A stretch of 48,843 bases of DNA from Lachnospiraceae bacterium (GTDB lineage: Bacteria; Bacillota; Clostridia; Lachnospirales; Lachnospiraceae). The notes under the pieces are model-generated. The model was not told the DNA's origin, ran no database searches, and saw only the letters and a list, made by a program, of their open reading frames with translations. Below, piece by piece: positions 8,792-17,906 of the stretch; positions within the stretch are counted from its first letter, which is position 1, and each line of letters starts with the position of its first letter. The DNA is taken from NCBI GenBank assembly GCA_024403415.1, contig JAKSRY010000016.1, positions 1-48,843 of the forward strand. The letters are read 5' to 3'. Made by a program: the position numbers and the translations under genes.

Positions 8792-9188
8792 ATGGTACTC
8801 CAGTTACTAATTTTTGTTAACATAAACATCGTGCAGGTTTCATTATAAACAGATTATTTTTAAAATGCAATTGTAAAATTTGCCCATTTTATGCGTATTT
8901 TCGGCATTCCAAGCAGTTTACACCACATATCGTTTTATGTAACTTATTTCATACCATATCTTGAAAAAGAAAATAAAAAAAATTTTACATTCTTTCAAAA
9001 TTGGTTTACATAATCACCCATCATTCTTTACATATGTAATCCATATCAGGTGTTATATTCTTTATCTCAAATATATAGGCAATATATACAAATATATATA
9101 ACATAAAAATAGTCCGTCAGAACCCACATGTGCTAAATATACACATAAGTTTCCATACGGACTATTTTTACTATATTTTCAGAAATAT
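8792..9188. other. Intergenic region upstream of xerD
   Basis: About 400 AT-rich bases carry no convincing gene. They contain several TTTACA motifs and one perfect palindrome, TTACATATGTAA (9028-9039), plus a spaced TTACA/TGTAA pair near 8918-8942, which could be regulator sites for xerD. The distal end holds the hairpin annotated at 9105-9169. No recognisable structured RNA was found. Confidence 0.5.
9105..9169 (-). terminator. Long-stem terminator after the Nudix-aminotransferase operon
   Basis: A perfect 13-base stem (AAAAATAGTCCGT with ACGGACTATTTTT) closes a 39-base region that can itself fold, through TTATGTG with CACATGTG, into an imperfect hairpin. It lies 20 bases past the stop of the Nudix gene. 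T-runs are present on both strands, so it could act in either direction. Confidence 0.75.
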
Positions 9189-9725
9189 TTATTTACAATA
9201 TTTTTCTTTATATGCAAATATCGCACAAATTGTCTTTGAATCCTGAATCTCAAGCCTGTATATCTTTTCAATCAGTTCATCAACAGTATATGCCTCATAT
9301 TCAACATATTCACCATCATCAAGATGCTGATTTCCCGGCTTAAGATCTTTTGCAACGTAAATATCAATTCTTTCATTGCAAAATGCCACTGTAGTCTTAA
9401 TGCTTATCAACAGCTCAAGATTATCTGAAATAAATCCTGTTTCCTCAGACAGTTCTCTTTTTGCAGCATCAAGCGTCGGCTCTTCTCTTCCGTTAAGTCC
9501 ACCGGCAGGAATTTCTATCGTTTCTCTGTCTAGTGCGTTTCTGTACTGACGAACCATAACGAGCCTTCCATCGTCAAGAACAGGCACAACTGCAGCAGCG
9601 CCTTTGTGATCAACCAGATCATATTTCACTTTTTTGCCATCTGGTAATTCAATTGTATCGTGATAATAATCAATAACAGATCCCTTACAAACAAGTTCTC
9701 TGCTAAGTCTGTTCAGTTTTTCCAT
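9189..9725 (-). CDS. ADP-ribose pyrophosphatase-type Nudix hydrolase
   Basis: This 178-residue protein carries a complete Nudix box: Gly, five residues, Glu, seven residues, then RELSEETGF, in the segment GGLNGREEPTLDAAKRELSE. A conserved VVPVLDDGRLVMVRQYRNAL segment precedes it. The overall pattern (VKYDLVDHKGAAAVVPV, RETIEIPAGG) fits ADP-ribose/ADP-sugar pyrophosphatases of the NudF group, which split ADP-ribose into AMP and ribose 5-phosphate. It follows the aminotransferase gene by 18 bases and shares its transcript, ending at the hairpin at 9105-9169. Exact substrate is inferred from the family. Confidence 0.88.
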   Translation of the reverse strand: MEKLNRLSRELVCKGSVIDYYHDTIELPDGKKVKYDLVDHKGAAAVVPVLDDGRLVMVRQYRNALDRETIEIPAGGLNGREEPTLDAAKRELSEETGFISDNLELLISIKTTVAFCNERIDIYVAKDLKPGNQHLDDGEYVEYEAYTVDELIEKIYRLEIQDSKTICAIFAYKEKYCK

Positions 9726-9743
9726 ACCGATTTCATTTGCTCC

Positions 9744-11027
9744 CTATGCTTCAAGCATTTTTTCAACTGATGCAAGTTTTACACAAATTGTAAATATTTC
9801 CAAAGCCTTCTTCAAATCTTCAATAGGTGGGAAAGTTGGTGCAATTCTTATATTGCTGTCGTCCGGATCATTCTTATATGGATATGTTGCTCCGGCTCCT
9901 GTCATGGTAACTCCTGCCTCTTTACAAAGAGATACAATTCTCTTAGCACAGCCGTTCATAGCCATAAATGAAACGAAATATCCACCATTAGGATTATTCC
10001 ATTCTCCTACACCCATTCCCCCAAGTTCTTTTTCAAGTGAATCAATAACAAGTTCAAACTTTGGTCTTAAAATTGCTGCATGCTTCTTCATATGCTCATG
10101 CATTCCATTTATATCCTTAAAATATCTTACATGTCTTAACTGATTAAGCTTATCGTGTCCAATAGTCTGAATTGTAATAATGCTCTTAATGAAATCAAGA
10201 TTAGCCTTTGATGCGCCTAAAGCAGCTATTCCTGAGCCAGGGAATGTAACCTTTGATGTTGAGCAGAACTTAAATACCAAATCAGGATTTCCAGCCTTCT
10301 TACACTCATCAAGAATTTCAAGAAGCTGATCTTCCTTTCCGTTATATAAATGATGAATTGTATATGCATTATCCCAATATATACGGAAATCTTCTGCCGC
10401 AGGCTTAAGATTTGCAAATCTCTTTACTGTTTCATCGGAATAAGTAATTCCCTGTGGATTAGAATACTTGGGAACACACCAAATTCCCTTAACAGCAGGA
10501 TCATTATTTACATACTTTTCAACCAAATCCATATCCGGGCCATCGTTTGTCATTGGAATATTAATCATTTCAATTCCAAACTGTTCGGTTATTGCAAAAT
10601 GTCTGTCATATCCCGGAACCGGACAAAGGAACTTAACCTTATCAAGCTTGTTCCATGGTGTTGAACCCATAACACCAAGAACCATCGAACGACATACTGT
10701 ATCATACATAACATTAAGCGATGAATTACCAAATACAATTGTTTCTTCTGCTGATATTTCCATCATATCAGCCATAAGCTGACGTGCTTCCTGGATACCA
10801 AGCAATTCACCATAGTTACGGCAGTCAATACCTGCATCTGAAATAAATGTCGAATCAGGATGAAGTGTATTAAAGAAATCAGCTTCCATATCCAACTGCT
10901 CTGCTGAAGGCAAACCTCTTGCCATATTAAGCTTAAGCCCTTTAGCTTTTGCTTCGTTATATTGTTCATTCAAATCTTTTTGTAAAGAAATCAGTTCTTC
11001 ACGACTATATTCTTTTATATTTTTCAT
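9744..11027 (-). CDS. PLP-dependent aminotransferase, MocR-like/aspartate subgroup Ic
   Basis: The protein is about 427 residues and belongs to the fold-type I aminotransferases. The PLP lysine lies in FCSTSKVTFPGSGIAALGAS, and other conserved segments are LPSAEQLD, FGNSSLNVMYD, CPVPGYDRHF, PKYSNPQGITYSDE and a final SNIRIAPTFPP. This pattern is that of the group long labelled MocR-like aminotransferases and now linked to aspartate aminotransferases of subgroup Ic. The preferred ATG at 11027 has an AGGAG site 7 bases upstream; a GTG at 11042 overlaps that site. It is the first gene of a two-gene operon with the Nudix hydrolase. Aspartate-oxoglutarate transamination is an inference. Confidence 0.85.
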   Translation of the reverse strand: MKNIKEYSREELISLQKDLNEQYNEAKAKGLKLNMARGLPSAEQLDMEADFFNTLHPDSTFISDAGIDCRNYGELLGIQEARQLMADMMEISAEETIVFGNSSLNVMYDTVCRSMVLGVMGSTPWNKLDKVKFLCPVPGYDRHFAITEQFGIEMINIPMTNDGPDMDLVEKYVNNDPAVKGIWCVPKYSNPQGITYSDETVKRFANLKPAAEDFRIYWDNAYTIHHLYNGKEDQLLEILDECKKAGNPDLVFKFCSTSKVTFPGSGIAALGASKANLDFIKSIITIQTIGHDKLNQLRHVRYFKDINGMHEHMKKHAAILRPKFELVIDSLEKELGGMGVGEWNNPNGGYFVSFMAMNGCAKRIVSLCKEAGVTMTGAGATYPYKNDPDDSNIRIAPTFPPIEDLKKALEIFTICVKLASVEKMLEA

Positions 11028-11116
11028 AACCAGGCTCCTCACTTCTATTAATAAATCCGTAATATTTTAGCACATAAATTCGCTGAATTCAAACCATTTC
11101 CTCGCCGCCACAATAA

Positions 11117-11148
11117 AAAAGATTCGGACCATATAGCCCGAATCTTTT
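11117..11148 (-). terminator. Intrinsic terminator of rny
   Basis: An 11-base perfect stem, AAAAGATTCGG with CCGAATCTTTT, closes a 10-base loop and is followed by T residues on the minus strand. It begins 12 bases past the rny stop. Confidence 0.88.
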
Positions 11149-11159
11149 AATTCAAGTAA

Positions 11160-12707
11160 TTATTTAGCGTAATCAACTACTCGTGATTCACGAATAACAT
11201 TTACTTTAACTGTACCCGGATATTCCATATCAGCTTCAATCTTCTTTGAAATATCCCTGGCTAAGATAACCATGTCATTATCATTAACCTGTTCAGGAAC
11301 AACCATAACACGAATTTCTCTACCTGCCTGAATAGCAAAAGATTTATCAACGCCCTTAAATTCATTGGCGATGTCTTCTAATTGTTTAAGTCTTGTTGTA
11401 TATGTCTCAAGAGTCTCACGACGAGCTCCCGGTCTTGCTGCTGATATTGCATCAGCTGCTTGAACAATGCAAGCAATAAGTGATTGAGGTTCAACATCAC
11501 CATGATGTGACTCAACCGAATTAATAACGATAGCAGATTCTTTATACTTACGGCACAATTCAACACCAAGCTGAATATGCGAACCTTCCATCTCGTGATC
11601 TACTGCCTTACCGATATCATGAAGAAGTCCGGCTCTCTTGGCAACACGCACATCAAGTCCAAGCTCTGCAGCTAAAAGACCTGACAATAATGAAACCTCG
11701 ATTGAATGCTTTAATGCATTCTGACCATAACTTGTTCTATACTTCATCTTACCGAGAAGTCTAATAAGTTCAGGATGAATTCCATGAACACCAACTTCCA
11801 AAGTAGCAGATTCACCCTCTTCTTTGATAATGGTTTCGACTTCTTTCTGAGCCTTTTCAACCATCTCCTCAATTCTTGTAGGATGAATTCTTCCATCAAC
11901 AATCAGTTTTTCAAGTGCAATACGAGCAACTTCTCTTCTGATTGGATCAAAACTTGAAAGGACAACAGCTTCGGGAGTATCATCAATGATCAAATCAACT
12001 CCTGTAAGTGTTTCGAGAGTTCTGATATTTCTACCCTCACGTCCAATGATACGTCCCTTCATCTCATCATTGGGTAATGAAACAACTGAAATAGTTGCTT
12101 CAGCAGCATGGTCTGCAGCACACTTCTGTATTGCAGTAACAACATACTCTTTAGCCTTTTTATCGGCTTCTTCCTTGGCGCGATTCTCCATTTCTTTGAT
12201 CATCACAGCCGTTTCATGTTTTACTTCGTCTTCAACAATTCTTAACAAATATTCTTTTGCTTGTTCGGAGGTTAAACCTGAAATTCGCTCTAATTCCTGA
12301 ATTCGTTGTTCGTTTAACTTAGAAATTTCCTGCTTTTCTTTTTCAAGAGCTTCTTCTTTACTATTTAAAGCAGCAATCTTCTTGTCCAACGTCTCCGCTT
12401 TCTTGTCGATGTTCTCTTCTTTCTGCTGAACTCTACGCTCATATCTCTGAGCCTCTGCTCGACGTTCTTTAATTTCCTTATCAAGTTCGTTCTTAGCCTT
12501 AATTGACTCTTCTTTGATCTCTAATAAAGATTCTCTTTTAGTCGATTCAGCAGTCTTAAGAGCTTCGTCTACTATCTCTCTAGCCTTCTGTTCAGCTGAA
12601 CCAATCTTGGTTTTACCAATCTTTTCCTGACGCTTAGCTGACAAAATCCAGGCTATTGGAGAAGCAACGACCAAAGTAACGGCGATCGCTATTACAACTT
12701 CAACCAT
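11160..12707 (-). CDS. rny: Ribonuclease Y
   Basis: Rny is the membrane-anchored endoribonuclease that starts mRNA decay in most Firmicutes. The 515-residue protein shows, in order, one N-terminal membrane helix (about residues 3-22), a long Lys/Glu-rich coiled coil (about 40-190), a KH domain with [15 protein letters not shown], and an HD domain with [12 protein letters not shown] and SHHGDVEP. It ends with the conserved [10 protein letters not shown] segment. Length matches the family (about 515-520). An AGGAGG site precedes the ATG. It has its own promoter behind recX and its own terminator, so it is probably transcribed separately from recA-recX. Confidence 0.97.
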   Translation of the reverse strand: MVEVVIAIAVTLVVASPIAWILSAKRQEKIGKTKIGSAEQKAREIVDEALKTAESTKRESLLEIKEESIKAKNELDKEIKERRAEAQRYERRVQQKEENIDKKAETLDKKIAALNSKEEALEKEKQEISKLNEQRIQELERISGLTSEQAKEYLLRIVEDEVKHETAVMIKEMENRAKEEADKKAKEYVVTAIQKCAADHAAEATISVVSLPNDEMKGRIIGREGRNIRTLETLTGVDLIIDDTPEAVVLSSFDPIRREVARIALEKLIVDGRIHPTRIEEMVEKAQKEVETIIKEEGESATLEVGVHGIHPELIRLLGKMKYRTSYGQNALKHSIEVSLLSGLLAAELGLDVRVAKRAGLLHDIGKAVDHEMEGSHIQLGVELCRKYKESAIVINSVESHHGDVEPQSLIACIVQAADAISAARPGARRETLETYTTRLKQLEDIANEFKGVDKSFAIQAGREIRVMVVPEQVNDNDMVILARDISKKIEADMEYPGTVKVNVIRESRVVDYAK

Positions 12708-12799
12708 CTCTTAAGAGCACCTCCTATTTAATTTTCATTGTACTGTATCTAATATAGAATGATTTAACGCATCCTAAAAAGCATATTACAACATTATCT

Positions 12800-12828
12800 A
12801 GTTTACTTGTTATGTAAAGTTATGTCAA
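12800..12828 (-). promoter_or_regulatory. Candidate sigma-A promoter of rny
   Basis: On the minus strand a perfect -35 TTGACA (12823-12828) is separated by 17 bases from TAAACT (12800-12805), a 4/6 match to the -10 consensus. It starts about 10 bases past the recX stop and about 90 bases before rny. Confidence 0.6.
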
Positions 12829-12838
12829 GTAAGAATAG

Positions 12839-13441
12839 TCAGTCCAAAGAGATTCTGTCTATATCAACAGTATATCCTTTTCTGTAAAGAGAAGCCTTGA
12901 GTTTTTGTTTTTCTTCAAAAGGCCATTCTGATGAGTAGTTTTTCTTAATAAGAATTTTTTTAACCTGTTCCAATTCAAAATTACTATTGTTTTCTTCAAA
13001 ATAAATATCAAAAGCCTCTGAAATAATGTTTTTGGAAACTCCTTTATTTATCAGATCCTGTGTAATTCTCATCCTGCTTCTTCTGTCAGAATAGGTATTA
13101 ATAAAATCCAGTGCATACTGTCTGTCGTCAAGATAATGAAATGAATTCACATAGTCTATTGCCTGAATGACTATTTCCTGCGGATAACCACCCTCGTTTA
13201 GTTTATCCGTAAGTCCCTTTTCGGTATATGGCTTAATTTTAAGCAGATTTAAGGCTCTTACTTTGGCTCTTTTGGGAAGTATTTCCAAAAATATTTTGTC
13301 ATAAATTTCTTTTGGCAGATACTCACCTTCCTTTATCTTAAAAGACCGCACTTCCCCTTTATAGAGGGGAAATGCGGTACCATCATCCAAATATACTGTC
13401 TGTCTGCTTTTATTTATTTCTTCAATTCTCTGTACTAACAT
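12839..13441 (-). CDS. recX: Regulatory protein RecX
   Basis: RecX binds RecA filaments and limits recombination. This protein of about 200 residues has the three-helix repeats typical of RecX, including [38 protein letters not shown] and [19 protein letters not shown]. It overlaps the 3' end of recA by about 20 bases, as often seen for recA-recX pairs, and so is coupled to it. The start is uncertain: ATGs at 13453, 13447 and 13441 are all in frame inside recA and none has a strong ribosome site. I chose the one before [13 protein letters not shown] because family similarity begins there. Confidence 0.88.
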   Translation of the reverse strand: MLVQRIEEINKSRQTVYLDDGTAFPLYKGEVRSFKIKEGEYLPKEIYDKIFLEILPKRAKVRALNLLKIKPYTEKGLTDKLNEGGYPQEIVIQAIDYVNSFHYLDDRQYALDFINTYSDRRSRMRITQDLINKGVSKNIISEAFDIYFEENNSNFELEQVKKILIKKNYSSEWPFEEKQKLKASLYRKGYTVDIDRISLD

Positions 13442-14444
13442 TTTCATCTGCATTCAGGTTGTAATACTCTCTTACTTTCCTATCCAGTTCAGCAATCAAC
13501 TCCGGATGGTCCTTAATATATTGCTTGGTATTCTCTCTTCCCTGTCCAATCTTGTTTCCTTCATATGCATACCATGCCCCTGATTTATTGATAATATCAG
13601 CTTCAGCAGCAAGATCCAGCAAATCTCCGACAACTGAAATACCTTCGCCAAATATAATATCAAATTCTGCTTCCTTAAACGGTGGTGCAATCTTATTCTT
13701 AACTACTTTAACTCTGGTTCTGTTACCGATTGCCTCTCCACCCTGTTTAAGAGTTTCCACCCTTCTTACATCCATTCTTACAGAAGAATAGAACTTAAGA
13801 GCACGTCCGCCGGTTGTAGTTTCCGGATTGCCAAACATAATTCCTACTTTTTCTCTAAGCTGGTTAATAAATACAACCGAGCAGTTAGATTTTGAAATTA
13901 CAGCAGTCAGTTTTCTTAATGCCTGTGACATAAGTCTTGCCTGCAAACCAACATGTGAGTCTCCCATTTCACCATCTATTTCTGCTTTCGGAACAAGTGC
14001 TGCAACCGAGTCAACAACAACGATATCAATTGCGCCTGATCTTACCATTGTTTCAGCAATTTCAAGTGCCTGTTCACCATTATCAGGTTGAGAAATATAT
14101 AAATTATCTACATCTACACCTATGTTCTTAGCATAGACCGGATCAAGTGCATGCTCAGCATCTATGAATCCTGCAATTCCGCCTCTCTTCTGCACTTCTG
14201 CAATCATATGTAATGTTACCGTAGTCTTACCTGAAGATTCCGGACCATATATCTCAATAATACGTCCTTTAGGTATTCCTCCAAGTCCAAGAGCAATGTC
14301 AAGACTCAAAGAGCCTGTAGGTATTGTTTCTATATTAATGCTGTTAGCCGGATCTCCAAGCTTCATAACAGCACCTTTACCATACTGTTTTTCAATCTGT
14401 CCAATAGCTGCATCAAGTGCTTTAAGTTTTTCTGATCTATCCAT
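13422..14444 (-). CDS. recA: Recombinase RecA
   Basis: RecA forms filaments on single-stranded DNA, drives strand exchange and triggers LexA self-cleavage. The 340-residue protein has the Walker A motif [13 protein letters not shown], the Walker B region [14 protein letters not shown], and the L1/L2 DNA-binding segments around [35 protein letters not shown] and [14 protein letters not shown]. The C-terminal tail is acidic ([10 protein letters not shown]), as usual. The promoter upstream has two LexA boxes, one within the core promoter, so strong SOS control is expected. recX follows with overlap. Confidence 0.98.
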   Translation of the reverse strand: MDRSEKLKALDAAIGQIEKQYGKGAVMKLGDPANSINIETIPTGSLSLDIALGLGGIPKGRIIEIYGPESSGKTTVTLHMIAEVQKRGGIAGFIDAEHALDPVYAKNIGVDVDNLYISQPDNGEQALEIAETMVRSGAIDIVVVDSVAALVPKAEIDGEMGDSHVGLQARLMSQALRKLTAVISKSNCSVVFINQLREKVGIMFGNPETTTGGRALKFYSSVRMDVRRVETLKQGGEAIGNRTRVKVVKNKIAPPFKEAEFDIIFGEGISVVGDLLDLAAEADIINKSGAWYAYEGNKIGQGRENTKQYIKDHPELIAELDRKVREYYNLNADENVSTEN

Positions 14445-14464
14445 TATCTTTCTCCTTTTGTGTA

Positions 14465-14476
14465 GAACATTTGTTC
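14465..14476. promoter_or_regulatory. LexA (SOS) box, downstream copy
   Basis: GAACATTTGTTC is a perfect Gram-positive LexA box (GAAC-N4-GTTC). It lies 13 bases downstream of the recA -10 hexamer, about where transcription starts, so bound LexA would block promoter escape. Confidence 0.85.
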
Positions 14477-14488
14477 TATTACATTTAC

Positions 14489-14517
14489 AGAATAAAACAT
14501 ATGTTCGTTTTTGTCAA
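14489..14517 (-). promoter_or_regulatory. recA promoter with LexA box in its spacer
   Basis: On the minus strand, a perfect TTGACA (14512-14517) and TATTCT (14489-14494) are 17 bases apart. The spacer contains GAACATATGTTT (14495-14506), a LexA box with one change from GAAC-N4-GTTC. This is the classical Bacillus-type damage-inducible promoter layout. Confidence 0.9.
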
Positions 14518-14590
14518 ACATTTTTAGCATGAATTGTTCAAATTCATTCACGCCTTTATTACTACTTCGTTACAAATATAATATAACTCA

Positions 14591-14618
14591 AACAAAGTAC
14601 AAATATTTACACTTTGTT
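14591..14618. repeat. Inverted repeat in the gap between recA and the acyltransferase
   Basis: AACAAAGT and ACTTTGTT form perfect 8-base arms around 12 bases centred on AAATATTT. It lies in a 240-base gap upstream of the recA promoter and could be an operator. A 31-codon reading frame on the plus strand (14661-14756) has only a weak ribosome site and is not called. Confidence 0.4.
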
Positions 14619-14772
14619 CCATTCCCCCGTCTTTTTCTTTCAAAGCTGAAACGTGGTCGAATGACCTGCGAAATAAGAAATAAAAAAGATGGATTAAAAC
14701 TATCATATGATATCCTGCACTGTCAAGCAGCTATTGATAAAGGAATATCCTTCTGACACGTCAGTGACGGCA

Positions 14773-15822
14773 TCATATATTCATTTTAGCCTTTCTTTTC
14801 AACCTGACTGTTCTGATATGATTTATACCCATTGCAATTAAAATTGTCACTGCAATATATATAATACTGCGCCATAATACAGAAAGCCCCGGAGAATAGA
14901 AATATCCCACTACTCTGTCAAGACATAATACCCCCGTGCCGACAACCCATTGAAAAATAAAAATAGGAACACTTAACGAGCCAAGATAAGCGGCTGATCT
15001 TTTTATTTTTTGAGTCGAAACGACATCCGCTGAAATAATCAGTGTAAGTCCGACCACAAAATTAGCAAGACTCAATGCCATAATATTCAAATCATAAAAA
15101 GAGAAAAATACCGTTGCCATCATTAATATATTCCCAAAAGAATAAAAAATAAGCGATATCTTCAATTTGTGTTTTGATTCGAATATCTTCTTTTTCAGAA
15201 TTTCTGTCACTTCTCCAATCAGAACTCCAAGAAGCATTGCACTTAATCCACGCAGATAATCGTATGGAAAATTCCTTAAATTATTGACTCCAAACACCAG
15301 ATAACATGTAAGCGGCACAAGAATTGAAATAATAATTCTGATATATTTTTTTTGCAAAATAATCAAACAAATCAGAGGCAGAATGAACAGTTCCACACTC
15401 AGATACCAAAGCGGAACAACTCTGGGCTCTGTATATAAATCAGATACTTCAAGAATATCAAAAGGGAGCTGTTGCCAAAACCGGAACAGCGTTACTCCGT
15501 CTTCATTTCTTCTATAGGCATATTCGATAATATAATTGATAAGGATGGCCACCACGGTCATCGGAAGAATTTTTCGGAATTTGTTTATAACATATCTCAA
15601 CGCATAGGTTACTTTATTTTTGAGCGAACCTATTCCGTCCATATCTTTGCTTATGTGAACATATGAAAAATAACCTGTCAAAATAAAAAAGAATTCTACA
15701 AAAATAAATGTTAGTGAAAACGGGTAATCTTCCTCTACACCCACATAGTACAGGTGGCACATAAGTATCATAATTGATGCCACAAATCTCCATATCTCGA
15801 TTGTTGGATTTTTTTCTTTCAT
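14773..15822 (-). CDS. Acyltransferase 3 family membrane protein
   Basis: This 349-residue protein has about ten membrane helices and the acyltransferase-3 signature: an N-terminal EIWRFVASIMILMCHLYYVG with the key His, then FVEFFFILTGYF. The family transfers acyl groups (often acetyl) to sugars of envelope polysaccharides, antibiotics or lipids. It starts 21 bases after the hybrid kinase gene and is probably the last gene of the string that begins with yicC. Substrate cannot be told from sequence. It and the kinase are placed between pgsA and recA, where many Firmicutes have cinA. Confidence 0.85.
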   Translation of the reverse strand: MKEKNPTIEIWRFVASIMILMCHLYYVGVEEDYPFSLTFIFVEFFFILTGYFSYVHISKDMDGIGSLKNKVTYALRYVINKFRKILPMTVVAILINYIIEYAYRRNEDGVTLFRFWQQLPFDILEVSDLYTEPRVVPLWYLSVELFILPLICLIILQKKYIRIIISILVPLTCYLVFGVNNLRNFPYDYLRGLSAMLLGVLIGEVTEILKKKIFESKHKLKISLIFYSFGNILMMATVFFSFYDLNIMALSLANFVVGLTLIISADVVSTQKIKRSAAYLGSLSVPIFIFQWVVGTGVLCLDRVVGYFYSPGLSVLWRSIIYIAVTILIAMGINHIRTVRLKRKAKMNI

Positions 15823-15843
15823 TTATCCGACTGTCAAGGCCAC

Positions 15844-17901
15844 CTACATTCCGGTGTCCTTCATTCCCTCTTTTAGATTGCGAACCAGTACTGCATTTAA
15901 TGACTTCATCATAACAGGCTTAAACAAAACATCATCAAAACCTTCTGCTATATATTTTTCATAAGAACCCTGTGAGGTATTTGCTGTAAGAACAACGATT
16001 CCGGTATCTTTATTCATCCCTTCAGCCTGACTTTTGATTTTGTTGCACAGATTCTCGCCGGCAGTATTCCATACGGAATCATCCAGAAAAATAATATTAT
16101 ATTTTTTAATTTCTGCCATGTTCAGAGCTTCCGAAACAGATTCTGCGGTCTCCATAACTATTTCCGTATTCTTAAGCAGGCCTTTCATAACCTTCTGATG
16201 CATTTGACTGTCATCAACAACCAGCGCCTTGCATCCGGGAGCATAAACATTTTCTGATTCTTCAAAATCCGAATCATCATCCACCTTAAAGTCTCCTGTC
16301 TCATCAAATGAACATACAGACTGTTTTAATGAAAATGAAAACTGTGACCCCAGCCCGTAAACACTTTCAACATTGATTTTTGAGCCCATCATCGTAAGCA
16401 GTCTTGATACAATTGCAAGTCCCAGTCCGGAACCACCGATATTGCTGTCATCGTTATATTCGATTCGTTCAAAATCATCGTATATTCTGACAAGGTCTTC
16501 TTCCTTAATTCCTTTTCCGGTATCCTTAACAACAAATTTAAGCATAACGCTCGCCCTTCCTTTTCCGGCAAGGCTGACAGAAAGAGATACATTTCCCACG
16601 TCAGTATACTTCAAAGCATTGGTCAACAAATTCAGCAATACCTGACGTATTCTCTCTTCATCTCCGATAAGTCTGTAAGGAATATCTTTTCCAACATCAA
16701 AAACAACTTTGACATTCTTATCTTGGGCTTTTTGCTTAATAATATGATAAGTATCCCTGATAATGTCACGTATATCATATTCATCCTCATCCAGGTGAAG
16801 GTTACCCTTTTCAAGCAATGAAAAATCAAGCATATCATTGACTGTATCAAGCAAATTACTGCTTACACGTCTGATATCTCCGGCATATCCTCTTATATTT
16901 TCATCATCTGTTTTGTTTTCTATAACTTCTCCAAACCCATAGACAGCATTTATGGGAGTTCTTAAGTCTATTGAAACACGTTTCAAAAATTCTTCTTTAA
17001 CATAATTTGCTCTTTGCGCGTTTTCTTCAGCTGTTTTAGCTCTTTTCAGTGCTTCATCAGCTACTCTTCTTGCTTCATTCGCATCCTTGACAGACAAATC
17101 AGCAATCATTTTATTTTCTTCAATCTCTGCCAGATATCTGACTGTAGTATCATTGGCCTTTTGAAGTTCTTCTTCTATCTTTTTCTTTTCTTCAACAGCC
17201 CGTCTCATATTTTCATAATCCGGAGACTCCAGCGAAAGCTGTAACATCAGAAATCCGTTTACTGACACAAAGGTTCTGAATAGATAATCGTATTCCATGT
17301 AATCTTCCAGCAGCGAAAAGACGACCACCATGCCTCCCAGCGACCAGACAGCCCAAAACTGATACCATGTATATAAATTTTTCCTCGGAATAATGTAGAT
17401 AAAAATAACCACCAGGCCAAGAATTGGCATAATAGAATTGACAAGAAATAAAGGTCCCTTAATAAGGTTCCCGTAAAAATCAACATAACCGATTATATTT
17501 GAAAATATATTAATAGTATTTGTAATAACTACAACAAATACTATCAATAACTGAACAATATCCCACTTACTAAATCTGTCATTTGATTCCCAGTTATCAT
17601 TCAGTTCATGTTCATACACTTGCAGATACTGCATCAGAAGCCATATTTCTACAACATGAAGAGTATTTACGATCGCATACAAAATCTGTACAACCCAGAA
17701 CGCAACCCATTCCTGATATGACTGCGCAACTGTCAGAATCACATCAAGCAAACACATTGCCAATAAGACATAAGCAATTCTATAGAAGGCAGCATTTGCT
17801 TTTGAGGTATGATTGTATTTTCTTTTTGTTCCAAAGAAGGCAACCAGCAATACTCCTATTGCAGCGAGCACAAAATCAATATTATGAACTAAATTAAACA
17901 T
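15844..17901 (-). CDS. Hybrid sensor kinase lacking the phospho-accepting histidine
   Basis: This 685-residue protein has about seven N-terminal membrane helices (1-230), a coiled coil (about 240-300), a dimerisation/HisKA region, an ATPase domain and a C-terminal receiver. The ATPase domain looks intact: NLLTNALKYT (N box), DTGKGI and GSGLGLAI. The receiver also keeps its key residues in LVVDDSQ, IIFLDDS, VLTANT and FKPV. In the H box, however, the usual SHExRTP reads SIDLRTP: residue 311 is Ile (codon ATA at 16969-16971), not His. Classical autophosphorylation at that site is therefore not possible. It may be a pseudokinase, a partner of another kinase, or a phospho-acceptor through its receiver. 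It begins 5 bases after pgsA. Confidence 0.88.
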   Translation of the reverse strand: MFNLVHNIDFVLAAIGVLLVAFFGTKRKYNHTSKANAAFYRIAYVLLAMCLLDVILTVAQSYQEWVAFWVVQILYAIVNTLHVVEIWLLMQYLQVYEHELNDNWESNDRFSKWDIVQLLIVFVVVITNTINIFSNIIGYVDFYGNLIKGPLFLVNSIMPILGLVVIFIYIIPRKNLYTWYQFWAVWSLGGMVVVFSLLEDYMEYDYLFRTFVSVNGFLMLQLSLESPDYENMRRAVEEKKKIEEELQKANDTTVRYLAEIEENKMIADLSVKDANEARRVADEALKRAKTAEENAQRANYVKEEFLKRVSIDLRTPINAVYGFGEVIENKTDDENIRGYAGDIRRVSSNLLDTVNDMLDFSLLEKGNLHLDEDEYDIRDIIRDTYHIIKQKAQDKNVKVVFDVGKDIPYRLIGDEERIRQVLLNLLTNALKYTDVGNVSLSVSLAGKGRASVMLKFVVKDTGKGIKEEDLVRIYDDFERIEYNDDSNIGGSGLGLAIVSRLLTMMGSKINVESVYGLGSQFSFSLKQSVCSFDETGDFKVDDDSDFEESENVYAPGCKALVVDDSQMHQKVMKGLLKNTEIVMETAESVSEALNMAEIKKYNIIFLDDSVWNTAGENLCNKIKSQAEGMNKDTGIVVLTANTSQGSYEKYIAEGFDDVLFKPVMMKSLNAVLVRNLKEGMKDTGM

Positions 17902-17906
17902 GTTTA

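Noticed and set aside
9105-9169. Small non-coding RNA from the long hairpin
   Set aside because: Stem and T-runs at an operon end are fully explained by a terminator; no promoter for a separate RNA was seen.
14661-14756. 31-codon plus-strand frame upstream of recA
   Set aside because: Weak ribosome site and no recognisable protein; composition is plausible but there is no other support.
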